This document shows, piece after piece, positions 10,062-19,923 of a stretch of 64,000 nt of DNA. Each line of letters begins with the position of its first letter. Positions within the stretch are counted from its first letter, which is position 1. The notes beneath the pieces are model-generated. The model saw nothing but the letters and a program-made list of their open reading frames with translations. It was not told the DNA's origin and made no database searches. The stretch comes from Helicobacter sp. 'house sparrow 1' (lineage in GTDB: Bacteria > Campylobacterota > Campylobacteria > Campylobacterales > Helicobacteraceae). The position numbers and the translations under genes are program-made. Location of the stretch: positions 1 to 64,000 of the forward strand of contig NZ_FZQY01000008.1 in NCBI RefSeq assembly GCF_900199585.1, written 5' to 3'.

Positions 10062-12303
10062 AATTTTTATCACAGGAAAAGTGCAGGGTGTGGGATTTAG
10101 GCCCTGTGTTTATAATATTGCAAAAAAACTCCACCTATGTGGATATATCAGAAACCTTGGAAGTAAAGTAGAAATTTTATTAGACAGGGAGCCTCAAAGC
10201 TTCTTAGACTTTTTAAAACAAAATCTACCAAAACAAGCTGTCATTACAAATATACAAATAAAAACGGATCATTCCAAAACAACTTACAAGGACTTTTTTA
10301 TCTTAGAATCTAAAATATCGCATAACACCATTGATGGTATTATCCCACAGGACCTTAAAATATGCGATGAGTGTTTAAAAGACATAAAAGAACATCAAAG
10401 ATTTAAACATTATGCTTTTACTACCTGTGTCAATTGTGGTCCAAGATATAGTATTATTGAAAAACTTCCTTATGATAGAAAAAACACGAGTATGAAAAAT
10501 TTTAAGCTCTGTAAGGCTTGTGATAAAGACTATAATAATCCCTTAAATCGTAGATTTCACGCTCAACCCCTATCTTGTAATGATTGTAAGATTCCACTTA
10601 ATTTTTCTTATAAATCTAAAATTTTTTATCATAAAGATGCAATCCATCAATGTGCTCTAGCAATCAAACAAGGAGCTATTGTTGCAATCAAGGGTATTGG
10701 AGGCTTTGCTCTAGCGTGTAGCAGTAATCACTTAGATACGATTCAAAAAATCCGTAATTTTAAAAATAGACCCTTTAAACCTTTTGCCATTATGGCTAAA
10801 GATATTTCAATGGCAAAAAAATATGCTTGTATTTCAAAAGAAGAACAAAAAATCTTAAGGAGTAAAGAAGCCCCTATAGTTTTACTAAGGAAAAAAAAGC
10901 CATTACAAGAAATCGCCCCTCATTTAAAAAATATCGGGATAGTTCTACCTTATAGTGCTTTACATCATCTTTTATTTGATTATTTGGATTTTCCAATTAT
11001 CTTTACAAGTGCCAACCAAAGTGGAGAGCCTATTATTGCAGACAAAACCGTATTGGAAAACACTCTAGGAAATCTTTGTGATGGGATATTAGATTATGAA
11101 AGAGAAATCCTCAATCCCATCGACGATTCTGTGGTTCAGATAATCAACTCTAAAATGCAAATCATAAGATTTGCTAGAGGATATGCGCCCTTAAGCATCA
11201 AAGTTCCACAATTAAAAACTACAAAAAATAAAGTAATGGCAGGAATGGGAGCAGAACAAAAAATCACTCTAGCTTTTAGAAAGAATAAAAATATTGTTCT
11301 CTCTCCTTATATTGGCGATCTAAACAATCTTGCAACATTAAAATATTATGAAAAGATTTATCATCTCTTTAGCCACCTCTACAGCCTACCTGAAACAATA
11401 ATCAGCGACAAACATAGAGGTTATCACTCTTATGATATAAGTGCTAATAAAAGTAGTAAAAGCTCTATATTATGGGAAACTAAACAGCATCATTATGCAC
11501 ATTTTTGTGCTATTTTTCTTGATGCAATGTTGCAAGATTCTTCCTTAAAGCCTACAGAAAATCTACTTGGAATCATATGGGATGGAACAGGAGCTGGTGA
11601 AGATGGAAATGTATGGGGTGGTGAGTTTTTTATTGGAAATCTTAAGAAAGTTAAAAGAGTAGGGCATTTTGAAGCTATAGAAATTTTTGGAACTGAAAAT
11701 AGCATCAAAGAAAATTATAAAACCGCATATTGTTTTGCAAAACAATTATTAGATTTACAAACTTTTGAAAAAGTCAAAAAATACTACCATTGCAAATATC
11801 CTCATATATTCCCCTTATTTGAAGCTATGGTACAAAAAAAACTTCACTCTTTTTACTGCACTTCTGTAGGAAGAATCTTTGATGCTGTTGCATCACTTTG
11901 TGGTATATGTGATGTCAATACATATGATGCACAAGCACCTATAATGCTTGAGGCCCTTTATCAAGAAGATAAAGATTATGGGACCTATCCTTTTTTGATC
12001 CATCAAAACAAAATAATTGAGATTGGAGAATTATTTGGGGCAATTATAGAGGATGTTTTTAGGGGTGAAAATCAAAAAATTATTGCAACAAAATTTATCA
12101 ATACATTAGCCCAAATTGCTCTAGATTTTACACTCAAACACCCCAAAACCAAGAAAGTTCTTTTCTCCGGTGGTGTTTTTATGAACAAAGCACTATGTGA
12201 GCGAATCTATCAAACTTTTTCAAAACATCCTGATATAAAGATTTATTTTCATCAATTTTTACCTAGTAATGATTCTAATATTGCCTTGGGTCAAGTCATT
12301 TAA
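10048..12303 (+). CDS. hypF: Carbamoyltransferase HypF, [NiFe]-hydrogenase maturation
   Basis: Makes the thiocarbamoyl group on HypE that becomes the CN ligands of the [NiFe] active site. Domains in order over 751 residues: acylphosphatase (about 1-90, with GKVQGVGFRPCV), two zinc fingers (about 105-185, CxxC pairs beginning CDEC, CVNC, CKAC, CNDC), a YrdC-like domain (about 195-380, including TSANQSGEPI), and a Kae1-like domain (about 390-751, with HHYAHF, GIIWDGTGAGEDG and FSGGVFMN). All catalytic regions look intact. It overlaps the upstream deiminase gene by 14 bases, indicating coupled translation. Its 3' end overlaps the convergent ankyrin gene by eight bases. Confidence 0.96.
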   Translation: MSYYKIFITGKVQGVGFRPCVYNIAKKLHLCGYIRNLGSKVEILLDREPQSFLDFLKQNLPKQAVITNIQIKTDHSKTTYKDFFILESKISHNTIDGIIPQDLKICDECLKDIKEHQRFKHYAFTTCVNCGPRYSIIEKLPYDRKNTSMKNFKLCKACDKDYNNPLNRRFHAQPLSCNDCKIPLNFSYKSKIFYHKDAIHQCALAIKQGAIVAIKGIGGFALACSSNHLDTIQKIRNFKNRPFKPFAIMAKDISMAKKYACISKEEQKILRSKEAPIVLLRKKKPLQEIAPHLKNIGIVLPYSALHHLLFDYLDFPIIFTSANQSGEPIIADKTVLENTLGNLCDGILDYEREILNPIDDSVVQIINSKMQIIRFARGYAPLSIKVPQLKTTKNKVMAGMGAEQKITLAFRKNKNIVLSPYIGDLNNLATLKYYEKIYHLFSHLYSLPETIISDKHRGYHSYDISANKSSKSSILWETKQHHYAHFCAIFLDAMLQDSSLKPTENLLGIIWDGTGAGEDGNVWGGEFFIGNLKKVKRVGHFEAIEIFGTENSIKENYKTAYCFAKQLLDLQTFEKVKKYYHCKYPHIFPLFEAMVQKKLHSFYCTSVGRIFDAVASLCGICDVNTYDAQAPIMLEALYQEDKDYGTYPFLIHQNKIIEIGELFGAIIEDVFRGENQKIIATKFINTLAQIALDFTLKHPKTKKVLFSGGVFMNKALCERIYQTFSKHPDIKIYFHQFLPSNDSNIALGQVI

Positions 12304-12775
12304 TCTTGATATTTTTAAACATCAAAAGTTTAATCCAAAGTCTTTGCCAAAAACTTACTTTTTTATTGGAGTGTTGTAACAACAAGGGCAAAATATCATT
12401 TCTCTTAAACATAATTGCGCAATTTATGGGCGAAAAACTTCCTCCATCATTTGGGTTTGCTCCATATCTTATTAATAGTTTTGCCATTTCAAGATATCCC
12501 TTGAAACACACTCCAGCCAAAGGAGTTTGATTGCGATTATTTTTTTGATCCACCTTTGCACCTCTTTGCAGTAATAATTCTGCTGTTTCAAGGCTATTAT
12601 GATAACTTGCCAACATTAAGAGGCTATCCCCTTTATGATTAGAAAGATTAACATTAAGTCCTGCATCTAACATCACTTGTAAAGACTGCATATCATTATT
12701 TCTTGCAAAATCAAATGCTTGAGCACAAAATTCTTCTAATTTTCTTTCCTCTTCTAAACTTAACTCCACCAACAT
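12296..12775 (-). CDS. Ankyrin-repeat protein
   Basis: A 159-residue protein with no signal peptide. Three to four ankyrin repeats are visible between about residues 28 and 130, each with the G-LLMLA / G-TPLA-type turn followed by AELLLQRGAKVD or AKLLIRYGANPN. Probably a cytoplasmic protein-binding adaptor; the partner is unknown. The ribosome site AAGGAG is only one base from the ATG at 12775, so translation may really start at the adjacent TTG or GTG codons (12772 or 12769). Convergent with hypF. Confidence 0.85.
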   Translation of the reverse strand: MLVELSLEEERKLEEFCAQAFDFARNNDMQSLQVMLDAGLNVNLSNHKGDSLLMLASYHNSLETAELLLQRGAKVDQKNNRNQTPLAGVCFKGYLEMAKLLIRYGANPNDGGSFSPINCAIMFKRNDILPLLLQHSNKKVSFWQRLWIKLLMFKNIKIK

Positions 12776-12868
12776 ACTCCTTTTTCAAAACATTTATTTT
12801 TTAAAAATTTTAGTAAAATGTTATCAAGCTTAATTCTAAATCAATGCCATTGTATAACAAGGAAACTA

Positions 12869-13456
12869 ATGATAATCAATAAAAGAATTGTAATTCTATT
12901 TAGTGGTAATGGAAGCAATCTAGAAAATATCATAAAACAATTACATCAAAAAATATTCAATCTAAATAACAAGCAAATTAAAGTTGAGGTGAGTGCTTGT
13001 ATTTGTAACAAACCACAAGCTTTTGGGATTAAAAGAGCAGAAAAGTTAGGCATTAAGTGCTTTGTAATACCCCATAAAGACTTCAAAAATTCTAAGGATT
13101 TTGAAATTGCATTAGAAGAAAAAATTCTGCCTCTTGAAGCTGATTTAATTGTTTTAGCAGGCTTTATGAGAATCTTGGGGAAAGATTTTGTCAATAAGTT
13201 TAAAATTATTAATATACACCCCTCTCTTTTACCAAACTTCAAGGGAGCCAATGCAATGAAAGAAAGCTTTGATTCTAATCACACCAAAGTAGGAGTGAGT
13301 GTTCATTGGGTAAATGAAGAATTAGATAGTGGAGAAATTATTCTACAAAAAGAATTTCACAGAACTTTTAAAGAGGATTTTGAAGAGTTTTGCCAAAAGA
13401 TTCACTTGCTTGAATATGAGGCTTATCCCGAAGCAATTCTGAGTATTTTAGGGTAG
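12869..13456 (+). CDS. purN: Phosphoribosylglycinamide formyltransferase
   Basis: Transfers a formyl group from 10-formyl-THF to GAR in purine synthesis. N-terminal phosphate loop FSGNGSNLE, central VLAGFMRIL, the catalytic NIHPSLLP, and GVSVHWVNEELDSGEII are all present; in the family the Asn, His and Asp of these motifs are catalytic. I start at the ATG at 12869, which has AAGGA five bases upstream. The frame extends to 12818, but those residues precede the conserved N-terminus and overlap a likely promoter (TAGTAAAAT, 12811-12819). With purL in the same window this suggests a complete purine pathway. Confidence 0.93.
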   Translation: MIINKRIVILFSGNGSNLENIIKQLHQKIFNLNNKQIKVEVSACICNKPQAFGIKRAEKLGIKCFVIPHKDFKNSKDFEIALEEKILPLEADLIVLAGFMRILGKDFVNKFKIINIHPSLLPNFKGANAMKESFDSNHTKVGVSVHWVNEELDSGEIILQKEFHRTFKEDFEEFCQKIHLLEYEAYPEAILSILG

Positions 13457-13462
13457 GTTATA

Positions 13463-14638
13463 ATGGAAGAGGCAATGTTTTGCAACTTTATGTCCTTTGG
13501 GGTATTTTCCATATTCATTGTAATTGCTCCTTTTTTTAGTAAAGTTACACGTCTTCCAATCGTAGTAGTTGAAATGATTTTAGGTGCCCTAGGTATTCAT
13601 TTTGGCATCTTGCATTCATCAGAAGTAATTAGCATATTTGCAAAAATTAGTTTTTTATTTTTGATGTTTTTATGTGGTATGGAAGTAGATTTAAGAGGTT
13701 TTAAAAAACTGGGTAAAAACTTTTTAAAGCAAGCAAGCTTATATTTTCTTGTTCTTTATACAGGGGCAATCTCCATTGTTTTAATCTTTAATCTATCAAA
13801 GATCTTTATTGCTGCATTTCCTGTAATGAGTTTAGGGATGATTATGGCACTTATTAGAGATTATGGCAAAGATGAACCTTGGCTGAATCTAGCACTAAAA
13901 ATGGGGGTAATTGGGGAGCTTTTGAGCATTGGTGCTTTAGTATTTATAAATGGTATTTATTCCTATGGTTTTACTTTTGATCTTTATAAAACTCTATTTG
14001 TATTGATTTTGTTTGTCTTAATTATTAGTGGAATTTTCATACTAATTAAAATCTTATTTTGGTGGTTTCCTCATATTAAAAACTTTATTATGCCCTATGA
14101 TGACACTCAAAACCAAGATGTGCGGTTTTGTATGCTATTATTTTTTGGTCTAATTGTTGTTGCAATGTCTTTAGAACTAGAGAGTGTATTGGGCGCATTC
14201 TTGGCAGGTATGATTATTGCAACTTTTTTTCCCTACAAACACGAGCTTGTTCAAAAATTAAATGACATAGGGTTTGGTTTTTTTGTTCCCCTATTTTTTA
14301 TTAATGTTGGCACAACATTACAAATCAATACGATTGTTGAAAATCCAAAACTCCTTTATTATGGAGGAATAATTGCTCTAAGTATGATTTCTTTAAGATT
14401 TTTAGCAGCAAATATTGCTTTTAGAAAATATTTCAATAACACCAAAAATCTAGTTCTTTATGCCTTTAGTGATTCTATGCCACTAACTTTCTTAGTTGCA
14501 ACTGCTACGCTGGGATTGGAGCTTGGAGCCATACAAAAAGACACTTATTATGCCTTTTTACTAGCAGCAATTTTTGAAGGAGTATTTTTTGTCATCGCAA
14601 TTAAGCTAATCTATAACTTTTGGAAAATAAAAACTTAG
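13463..14638 (+). CDS. Cation:proton antiporter, CPA2 family
   Basis: A 391-residue integral inner-membrane protein with about 11-12 hydrophobic segments and no cytoplasmic TrkA domain. The pattern PIVVVEMILGALGIHFG and FLFLMFLCGMEVD near the N-terminus, with LGAFLAGMIIATFFP and FFVPLFFINVGT later, is that of NapA/KefB-type antiporters. Probably exchanges Na+ or K+ for H+. It starts seven bases after purN (TAGG five bases before the ATG), so it may share the purN transcript. It resembles the H. pylori protein annotated NapA, from memory. Ion specificity cannot be read from sequence. Confidence 0.85.
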   Translation: MEEAMFCNFMSFGVFSIFIVIAPFFSKVTRLPIVVVEMILGALGIHFGILHSSEVISIFAKISFLFLMFLCGMEVDLRGFKKLGKNFLKQASLYFLVLYTGAISIVLIFNLSKIFIAAFPVMSLGMIMALIRDYGKDEPWLNLALKMGVIGELLSIGALVFINGIYSYGFTFDLYKTLFVLILFVLIISGIFILIKILFWWFPHIKNFIMPYDDTQNQDVRFCMLLFFGLIVVAMSLELESVLGAFLAGMIIATFFPYKHELVQKLNDIGFGFFVPLFFINVGTTLQINTIVENPKLLYYGGIIALSMISLRFLAANIAFRKYFNNTKNLVLYAFSDSMPLTFLVATATLGLELGAIQKDTYYAFLLAAIFEGVFFVIAIKLIYNFWKIKT

Positions 14639-14677
14639 TATAATTTAAAAAAATTATTAAAACATCAGAGGTAAAGA

Positions 14678-15856
14678 ATGGAAAATTTTAAGCAGTTTGT
14701 TCAAAATCATCAAAGTAATGCAAGAAAGATTCTAGGGTTTGGTATTGCAAGGATAGATTTAGGAAGGAATCAAAAGGTATTGTGCGCAACCTATCCTGTA
14801 TTAAATTGGGATGAAAACTTTGGTAGCTATGCTGTATTTGATACCTGTAAGCAATATGCAAAAAATATCCAAAAGCATGAAAATGAGGAAGTATATTTAA
14901 TCACTGAGGATTTTATCAATAATGCATTAGAATTATTTTCACCTTTTTTAGCAGAAGCAAATACAAATACCCAAAGTCATAAAAATATACAAGTTTTATT
15001 GCAATTAAAAAAGATATTGCAAAAACCAATCCAACATAATACTAGCTATCATTTAGTGTTCTTATACAATGACCTTGAATGCAAGAGTGTTGAAACTGCA
15101 TACATGAAGCTCTTAGCACTCTCTTTAGGAAAGGCAAAACTAAGAAGTTTGAATCTTAATGGTATTTTTGGCTTACTTAGCAATGTCGCTTGGAGTGGAA
15201 ATAAACCATATGAGTTGGACTATTTAAGAGAAAATGAAATTGAACTCAAGCTCAAGGGAGAATACCCACATATTGATTTTGTAGATAAGTTTCCACGCTA
15301 TTTAATGCAAGTAATCCCACAGTATGACAATATAAGGCTACTTGATACTGCAAAAACAAGATTTGGAGCCTATCTTGGGAAGGGTGGTTATACACAAATG
15401 CCTGGCGCAAGTTACATTAATTTTAATGCTGGAGTAGAAGGTGCCTGTATGAATGAAGGCAGAATCTCTTCTTCAGTGGTTGTAGGTGAGGGTAGTGATG
15501 TTGGTGGAGGTGCAAGCATCTTAGGCGTTTTAAGTGGTGGAAATACAGATCCTATAAGCATTGGTAAAAATTGCTTATTAGGGGTTAATAGCTCAACAGG
15601 TATTAGTCTAGGGGATGGCTGTATTGTAGATGGAGGTATTGCTGTTTTATCTGGAACTGTTTTTGAGATTTCTCCAGAAGAAGCAAAGAAACTTCAAGAA
15701 ATCAATCCTGATTTTAAAATAAATGAAGATAATTTATATAAAGGAAGGGAACTTTCTAAGGTAAATGGTGTGCATTTTAGGCAAAATAGTAAAAATGGGA
15801 AGATGATTGCTTTTAGAAGTAATCGTGAAATTGCATTAAACAAAGACTTACACTAA
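14678..15856 (+). CDS. dapD: Tetrahydrodipicolinate N-succinyltransferase
   Basis: Succinylates tetrahydrodipicolinate in the diaminopimelate/lysine pathway that feeds peptidoglycan. The 392-residue protein is the long epsilonproteobacterial type of DapD. Residues about 225-340 form a left-handed beta-helix of hexapeptide repeats (SSVVVGEGSDVGGGASILG ... ISIGKNCLLGVN ... GDGCIVDGG). The conserved MNEGRISSS segment contributes to the active site. AGAGG precedes the ATG by seven bases. asd, an upstream enzyme of the same pathway, is at 34.5 kb on the other strand. Confidence 0.93.
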   Translation: MENFKQFVQNHQSNARKILGFGIARIDLGRNQKVLCATYPVLNWDENFGSYAVFDTCKQYAKNIQKHENEEVYLITEDFINNALELFSPFLAEANTNTQSHKNIQVLLQLKKILQKPIQHNTSYHLVFLYNDLECKSVETAYMKLLALSLGKAKLRSLNLNGIFGLLSNVAWSGNKPYELDYLRENEIELKLKGEYPHIDFVDKFPRYLMQVIPQYDNIRLLDTAKTRFGAYLGKGGYTQMPGASYINFNAGVEGACMNEGRISSSVVVGEGSDVGGGASILGVLSGGNTDPISIGKNCLLGVNSSTGISLGDGCIVDGGIAVLSGTVFEISPEEAKKLQEINPDFKINEDNLYKGRELSKVNGVHFRQNSKNGKMIAFRSNREIALNKDLH

Positions 15857-15923
15857 GATAATATTTTGGTATGTTTTTTGCTCTATATCAAAGTGAAAAA
15901 TAAGTAAATCAAGGGAGTATCAA

Positions 15924-17000
15924 ATGGCGGGAATCTGTAAAATTTTATTAGTTGGTCTGTTTTTGACCTTTCTATCTGCTGCAGAAGATCAAAACCTTAG
16001 TGTTCAAGATACTCCAAAAGCTCCTACAATTGCACCAAATCCCTCTCCAGATGAGAGAAAAATAAATGACAAAGGAGATTCTCTAGCTTCTCCTAAAACC
16101 TCTAAAGATTTTTTGTATTTTGGTATGGATGCTGCAAAAAAAGGTAATTATGCAGCTGCTTTTGATTTCTTTACAAAGTCTTGTGATAGCGGAAACCCTG
16201 CAGGATGTTTTGCTGTTGGAACAATGTATATGAATGGTGTTGGTATTCAGACAGATTTACAAAAGGCAGAGAGATACTATCAAATGGGTTGTAGTGGGGG
16301 AGATGCAACTGCGTGCTCCAATCTTGCTATGATTTATGACTACAAAGAACAAGCAACTCTCAATGATAAAGAAAAAGCACTTCAGCTCTATATGACGGGT
16401 TGTCAAGGTGGTGATGTTTTAGCTTGTAATAATTTAGCTTATATGTATGCTAATGGTGATGGTGTTCAAAAAGATTATTTCAAAGCGATGCAATATTATA
16501 AATATGCCTGTGAAGCCGGTAGTGATTTGGGTTGCTATAATCTTGGGCTTTTGACCAACACAAATAATATTTATGGATACAATCGTGCAAATCTTACTTT
16601 AGTAGATATGAATTATCTTGCCTGCAATGCTGGAGATATAGGGGGTTGTGCAAATCTTGGTTGGATCTATGCAAATGGACTAAGTGGTGCTCCTGTGAGC
16701 TATTATTATGCTGCAAGGTATTTTGAAAAGGCCTGTAATGGTGGAAATGTTAGCAGTTGTAACAATCTTGGGGTTTTATACCAAAAAGGTTTAGGGGTTA
16801 CACAAGATACCCAAAGAGCTTTAGATTTATTTGCTTATACCTGCAATCTTGGCAATCAAAGAGGCTGTGATAACTACAGAATTTTTAAACAGCAGTTATT
16901 AAGCAATAAAAAACAAAATACAGGTCCTTTCTTTTTCCCAAATGATCCAAAACTAGGAAAAAATCCTATACTAGGCAAAGACCCCAAACCAAGAAAATAA
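15924..17000 (+). CDS. Cysteine-rich Sel1-repeat protein (Hcp family)
   Basis: An exported 358-residue protein with a signal peptide (hydrophobic core LLVGLFLTFL, cleavage probably after SAA). After a Pro-rich linker come about seven Sel1-like repeats of 36 residues. Each has a Cys-x7-Cys pair (first at residues 87 and 95), the disulfide signature of Helicobacter cysteine-rich proteins such as HcpA. Typical repeat text is CQGGDVLAC ... YANGDGVQKD. Hcp proteins are secreted or periplasmic and stimulate host immunity in H. pylori; a role here is inferred. Ribosome site AAGGGAG. The C-terminus is a basic, Pro/Gly-rich tail. A poly-G tract begins 33 bases after the stop. Confidence 0.88.
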   Translation: MAGICKILLVGLFLTFLSAAEDQNLSVQDTPKAPTIAPNPSPDERKINDKGDSLASPKTSKDFLYFGMDAAKKGNYAAAFDFFTKSCDSGNPAGCFAVGTMYMNGVGIQTDLQKAERYYQMGCSGGDATACSNLAMIYDYKEQATLNDKEKALQLYMTGCQGGDVLACNNLAYMYANGDGVQKDYFKAMQYYKYACEAGSDLGCYNLGLLTNTNNIYGYNRANLTLVDMNYLACNAGDIGGCANLGWIYANGLSGAPVSYYYAARYFEKACNGGNVSSCNNLGVLYQKGLGVTQDTQRALDLFAYTCNLGNQRGCDNYRIFKQQLLSNKKQNTGPFFFPNDPKLGKNPILGKDPKPRK

Positions 17001-17544
17001 AGCAACTCAAGATAAATAAGATAGGAGAGAGAGGGGGGGGGGGTTAAAAATACCTTTAGATAGGGTTTATTATAACATTATCTAGGGGTCTAGTATTTTT
17101 TATGTGAATATTAGGGTACAAGAATCTCTAAATAAATTCCAGAAGTTCTCTTAATCATTTTTAAATTTCATATGGGAAAGAAAGCCTTAATCTATTAAAT
17201 CATAACTTACAAAAGCAAAAAGGAATAAAGCCCATGATTAAAACTACAACTCCCTGTTAATCCTAAAAGTAAAAAATGATACTTTCATTGAAGAAGAAAA
17301 ATAAAGATTCTAAAAAACAAGATTCTATTTCTTGTGCTCTTTTAAACTATCCTAGCTGTTATTTAAATTCTTTTATGTATTTTTATCTAGCTTATATTTT
17401 GCAACACCAACCTTTTTATTATTCTTTTAAGGGAGCAAAAATATATAAGCTCAAATTTTGTCTCAAACCACCCTTATATTTTTTAGTCTTAGATTCCTAT
17501 AAATCCTAATCTCTTTTGGTTTCGTCTTTTTTCTTTTTTATTTT
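17001..17544. other. Gene-poor region between hcp and rplI
   Basis: About 540 bases with no recognisable gene. The only frame of note is 17276-17509 (77 residues on +). It has no ribosome site, no family signature and poor composition for a protein, so I do not call it. The stretch contains the G11 tract at 17033-17043 and TATAAT-like boxes on both strands near 17069-17075. There is also a short inverted repeat (ACAAGA ... TCTTGT) near 17318. It may be a decayed gene or encode a small RNA. Confidence 0.6.
17033..17043 (+). repeat. Homopolymeric G11 tract
   Basis: Eleven consecutive G, preceded by a GA repeat (GGAGAGAGAG). In Helicobacter such tracts vary in length by slipped-strand mispairing and switch genes on and off or tune mRNA leaders. 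Here it lies in a non-coding stretch, 33 bases after hcp and 545 bases before the rplI ATG. Read on the minus strand it is C11 about 20 bases downstream of a possible transcription start. Confidence 0.95.
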
Positions 17545-17553
17545 TGATAAAAT
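17545..17553 (+). promoter_or_regulatory. -10 region of the rplI operon promoter
   Basis: TGATAAAAT preceded by a long T-rich stretch, a common Helicobacter promoter form. The predicted RNA start at about 17560 precedes the rplI ribosome site (GAAGGA, 17576-17581) and ATG at 17588. It probably drives rplI-hslV-hslU-era-csd6. Confidence 0.5.
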
Positions 17554-17587
17554 AGCGCATCGATTATACCAACAAGAAGGAAAAGTA

Positions 17588-18034
17588 ATGAAAGTTTTGC
17601 TTTTAGAAGATGTTAAAGGACTTGGTAAAAAAGGTGAAATTTGTGAAGTAAAAGATGGCTATGGACAAAACTTTCTTATTGCCAAAAATAAAGCAAAGCA
17701 TGCAACAAATGAAGTCATCAATAAATATAAAGCAGAAATGAGAAAAAAAGAAGAGCAACTGGCCTTAGAAATTGCAGAGAAAAAACAATTTATACAAACA
17801 CTTAGCAATATCACATTACAAATTTATAAAAAATCTGGTGCTAATGATGCCTTATTTGGAGCTATTACAAAAGAAGATATTGTAGAACAACTCCAAGCTA
17901 TGCATAATTTGGAGCTGGATAAGAAATTTATTGAAATTAAACAGCCTATTAAAACACTAGGAAAGCACGAAGTAGAAATAAAGTTGGGTCATCAGATATC
18001 TGGCAAACTTACAATACAAGTAAATGCACAATAA
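17588..18034 (+). CDS. rplI: 50S ribosomal protein L9
   Basis: The 148-residue protein begins [17 protein letters not shown] and continues [11 protein letters not shown], the invariant L9 N-terminal domain that binds 23S rRNA. A long charged helix (residues about 45-75) connects to the C-terminal domain. The open frame extends upstream to 17516, but those residues are unrelated to L9. The ATG at 17588 has GAAGGA six bases before it. It opens the conserved block rplI-hslV-hslU-era-csd6. Confidence 0.97.
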   Translation: MKVLLLEDVKGLGKKGEICEVKDGYGQNFLIAKNKAKHATNEVINKYKAEMRKKEEQLALEIAEKKQFIQTLSNITLQIYKKSGANDALFGAITKEDIVEQLQAMHNLELDKKFIEIKQPIKTLGKHEVEIKLGHQISGKLTIQVNAQ

Positions 18035-18049
18035 GATTAGGGATGAATA

Positions 18050-18595
18050 ATGTTTGAAGCAACAACGATACTAGGTTATAAAGGCGAATATCAAGGAAAA
18101 AAATATGCAGTTATTGGCGGAGATGGTCAGGTTACTTTTGGAAATTGTGTATTGAAAAATAATGCCACAAAGATTAGAAAACTATATAATGACCAAATTT
18201 TAAGTGGTTTTGCTGGAAGCACTGCGGATGCTTTTAGTCTCTTTGATATGTTTGAAAGAATCTTAGAAAATAAAAAAGGGGATTTATTACGAGGGGTTTT
18301 AGATTTTAGCAAAGAGTGGAGAAAAGATAAATATCTAAGAAAACTCGAAGCAATGATGATTGTTTTAAACAAAGAACATATTTTTATTCTTAGTGGAACT
18401 GGAGATGTTGTAGAACCTGAGGATGGAAAAATTGCTGCAATTGGAAGCGGTGGAAATTTTGCTTTAAGCTCTGCACGAGCTCTTGATAGATTTGCCAATA
18501 TTCCTCCAACAACCCTTGTAAAAGAATCTTTGCAAATTGCTGGAGAAATCTGTATCTATACCAACACAAATATCAAAATTTTGGAGTTAGAATGA
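18050..18595 (+). CDS. hslV: ATP-dependent protease peptidase subunit HslV
   Basis: Proteolytic subunit of the HslUV (ClpQY) protease. After removal of a short N-terminal segment, the protein would start with the catalytic Thr of TTILGYKG. The family blocks [40 protein letters not shown] and [16 protein letters not shown] are intact. Length 181 residues is normal. It begins 15 bases after rplI and overlaps hslU by four bases (ATGA), so the pair is translationally coupled. Confidence 0.97.
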   Translation: MFEATTILGYKGEYQGKKYAVIGGDGQVTFGNCVLKNNATKIRKLYNDQILSGFAGSTADAFSLFDMFERILENKKGDLLRGVLDFSKEWRKDKYLRKLEAMMIVLNKEHIFILSGTGDVVEPEDGKIAAIGSGGNFALSSARALDRFANIPPTTLVKESLQIAGEICIYTNTNIKILELE

Positions 18596-19923
18596 AAAGT
18601 AAGAATATGACACCTCGAGAAATTGTAAATTACCTAGATGAATATATTATTGGTCAAAAAGATGCAAAAAGGGCTATTGCTATTGCATTAAGAAATCGCT
18701 ATAGAAGACTACAACTTAGTGAAAAATTACAAGAAGAGGTTACGCCTAAAAATATTTTGATGATAGGCTCTACTGGGGTTGGAAAAACAGAAATTGCTAG
18801 AAGAATGGCAAAAATAATGCATCTACCTTTTATTAAAGTTGAGGCGAGTAAATATACTGAGGTGGGGTTTGTAGGTAGAGATGTAGAATCTATGATCAGG
18901 GATTTAGTTTTAGCTAGCATCCATTTAGTAGAAAGCGAATATAAAGCTCAATCTCAAGAAGCAATTCAAAATTACATTATCGATAAAATTGCAAAAATCG
19001 TTTTACCTCCACTACCAAACTCTGTGAGTCAAGAAAAAAAAGAAGAATACAATCAAAGCCTCAACAAAATTAAAGAAAAAATCAAAAATGGCACAATGGA
19101 TGATACAAAGATTGAAATTAATATTCAGAAAAAAATTTTTGATGGCGATCAAAACATGCCTCTAGATATCATCAAAGTGCAAGAAAGCATCATCAAAGTC
19201 TTAAGCAAAGAGCAAGAGAGTATAAAAAAAGAGATGAGTATCAAAGATGCAAAAGTAGCACTTCAACAGGAAGCATCGGATGCTATTTTAGATTTTGAAA
19301 GCATAAAGACTGAAGCATTAAATCGTGCAGAAAAAAGTGGGGTAATCTTTATAGATGAAATTGATAAGGTTGCTGTAGGTAGCAAAGATGGCTCTAGACA
19401 AGATCCTAGCAAAGAGGGAGTCCAAAGAGATCTATTACCAATTGTAGAGGGTAGTGTAGTAAATACAAAATATGGCCCAATAAAAACAGACCATATCCTC
19501 TTTATTGCTGCGGGTGCTTTTCACCTTAGTAAGCCTAGCGATCTTATACCAGAGTTGCAAGGTAGATTCCCCATTCGTGTTGAACTCAATAGTCTCAATG
19601 AACAAACAATGTATGAGATACTAACACAGACAAAAAACTCTATTATTACACAATATAAAGCACTATTGGAGACTGAAAAAGTAAATTTAATTTTTGAAGA
19701 TGAGGCTTTAAGAGAGCTTGCTAAGCTTTCTTTTTATGCAAATGAAAAGGCTGAAGACATAGGAGCAAGAAGATTACACACAGTAATTGAAAAAGTATTA
19801 GAAGATATTAGCTTTGATGCAGACTTGTATCAAAATCAAGATTTTAGAATTACCCAAAAACTTGTCCAAGAAAAACTTGGAAATCTTGTACAAAATACTG
19901 ATCTTGCAAGGTATATTCTCTAA
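18592..19923 (+). CDS. hslU: ATP-dependent protease ATPase subunit HslU
   Basis: AAA+ unfoldase that feeds substrates to HslV. The 443-residue protein has [16 protein letters not shown] at the N-terminus, Walker [14 protein letters not shown], the pore-loop region [17 protein letters not shown], a variable I-domain (about residues 110-215), Walker [10 protein letters not shown] and the sensor regions GRFPIRVEL and GARRLHTV. The C-terminus DLARYIL is the tail that docks into HslV. It overlaps hslV by four bases and era by one (TAATG). Confidence 0.97.
   Translation: MKSKNMTPREIVNYLDEYIIGQKDAKRAIAIALRNRYRRLQLSEKLQEEVTPKNILMIGSTGVGKTEIARRMAKIMHLPFIKVEASKYTEVGFVGRDVESMIRDLVLASIHLVESEYKAQSQEAIQNYIIDKIAKIVLPPLPNSVSQEKKEEYNQSLNKIKEKIKNGTMDDTKIEINIQKKIFDGDQNMPLDIIKVQESIIKVLSKEQESIKKEMSIKDAKVALQQEASDAILDFESIKTEALNRAEKSGVIFIDEIDKVAVGSKDGSRQDPSKEGVQRDLLPIVEGSVVNTKYGPIKTDHILFIAAGAFHLSKPSDLIPELQGRFPIRVELNSLNEQTMYEILTQTKNSIITQYKALLETEKVNLIFEDEALRELAKLSFYANEKAEDIGARRLHTVIEKVLEDISFDADLYQNQDFRITQKLVQEKLGNLVQNTDLARYIL

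Noticed and set aside
17276-17509. 77-residue open frame in the gap after hcp
   Set aside because: No ribosome site or promoter before it, no recognisable family, irregular amino-acid composition. Left as non-coding.
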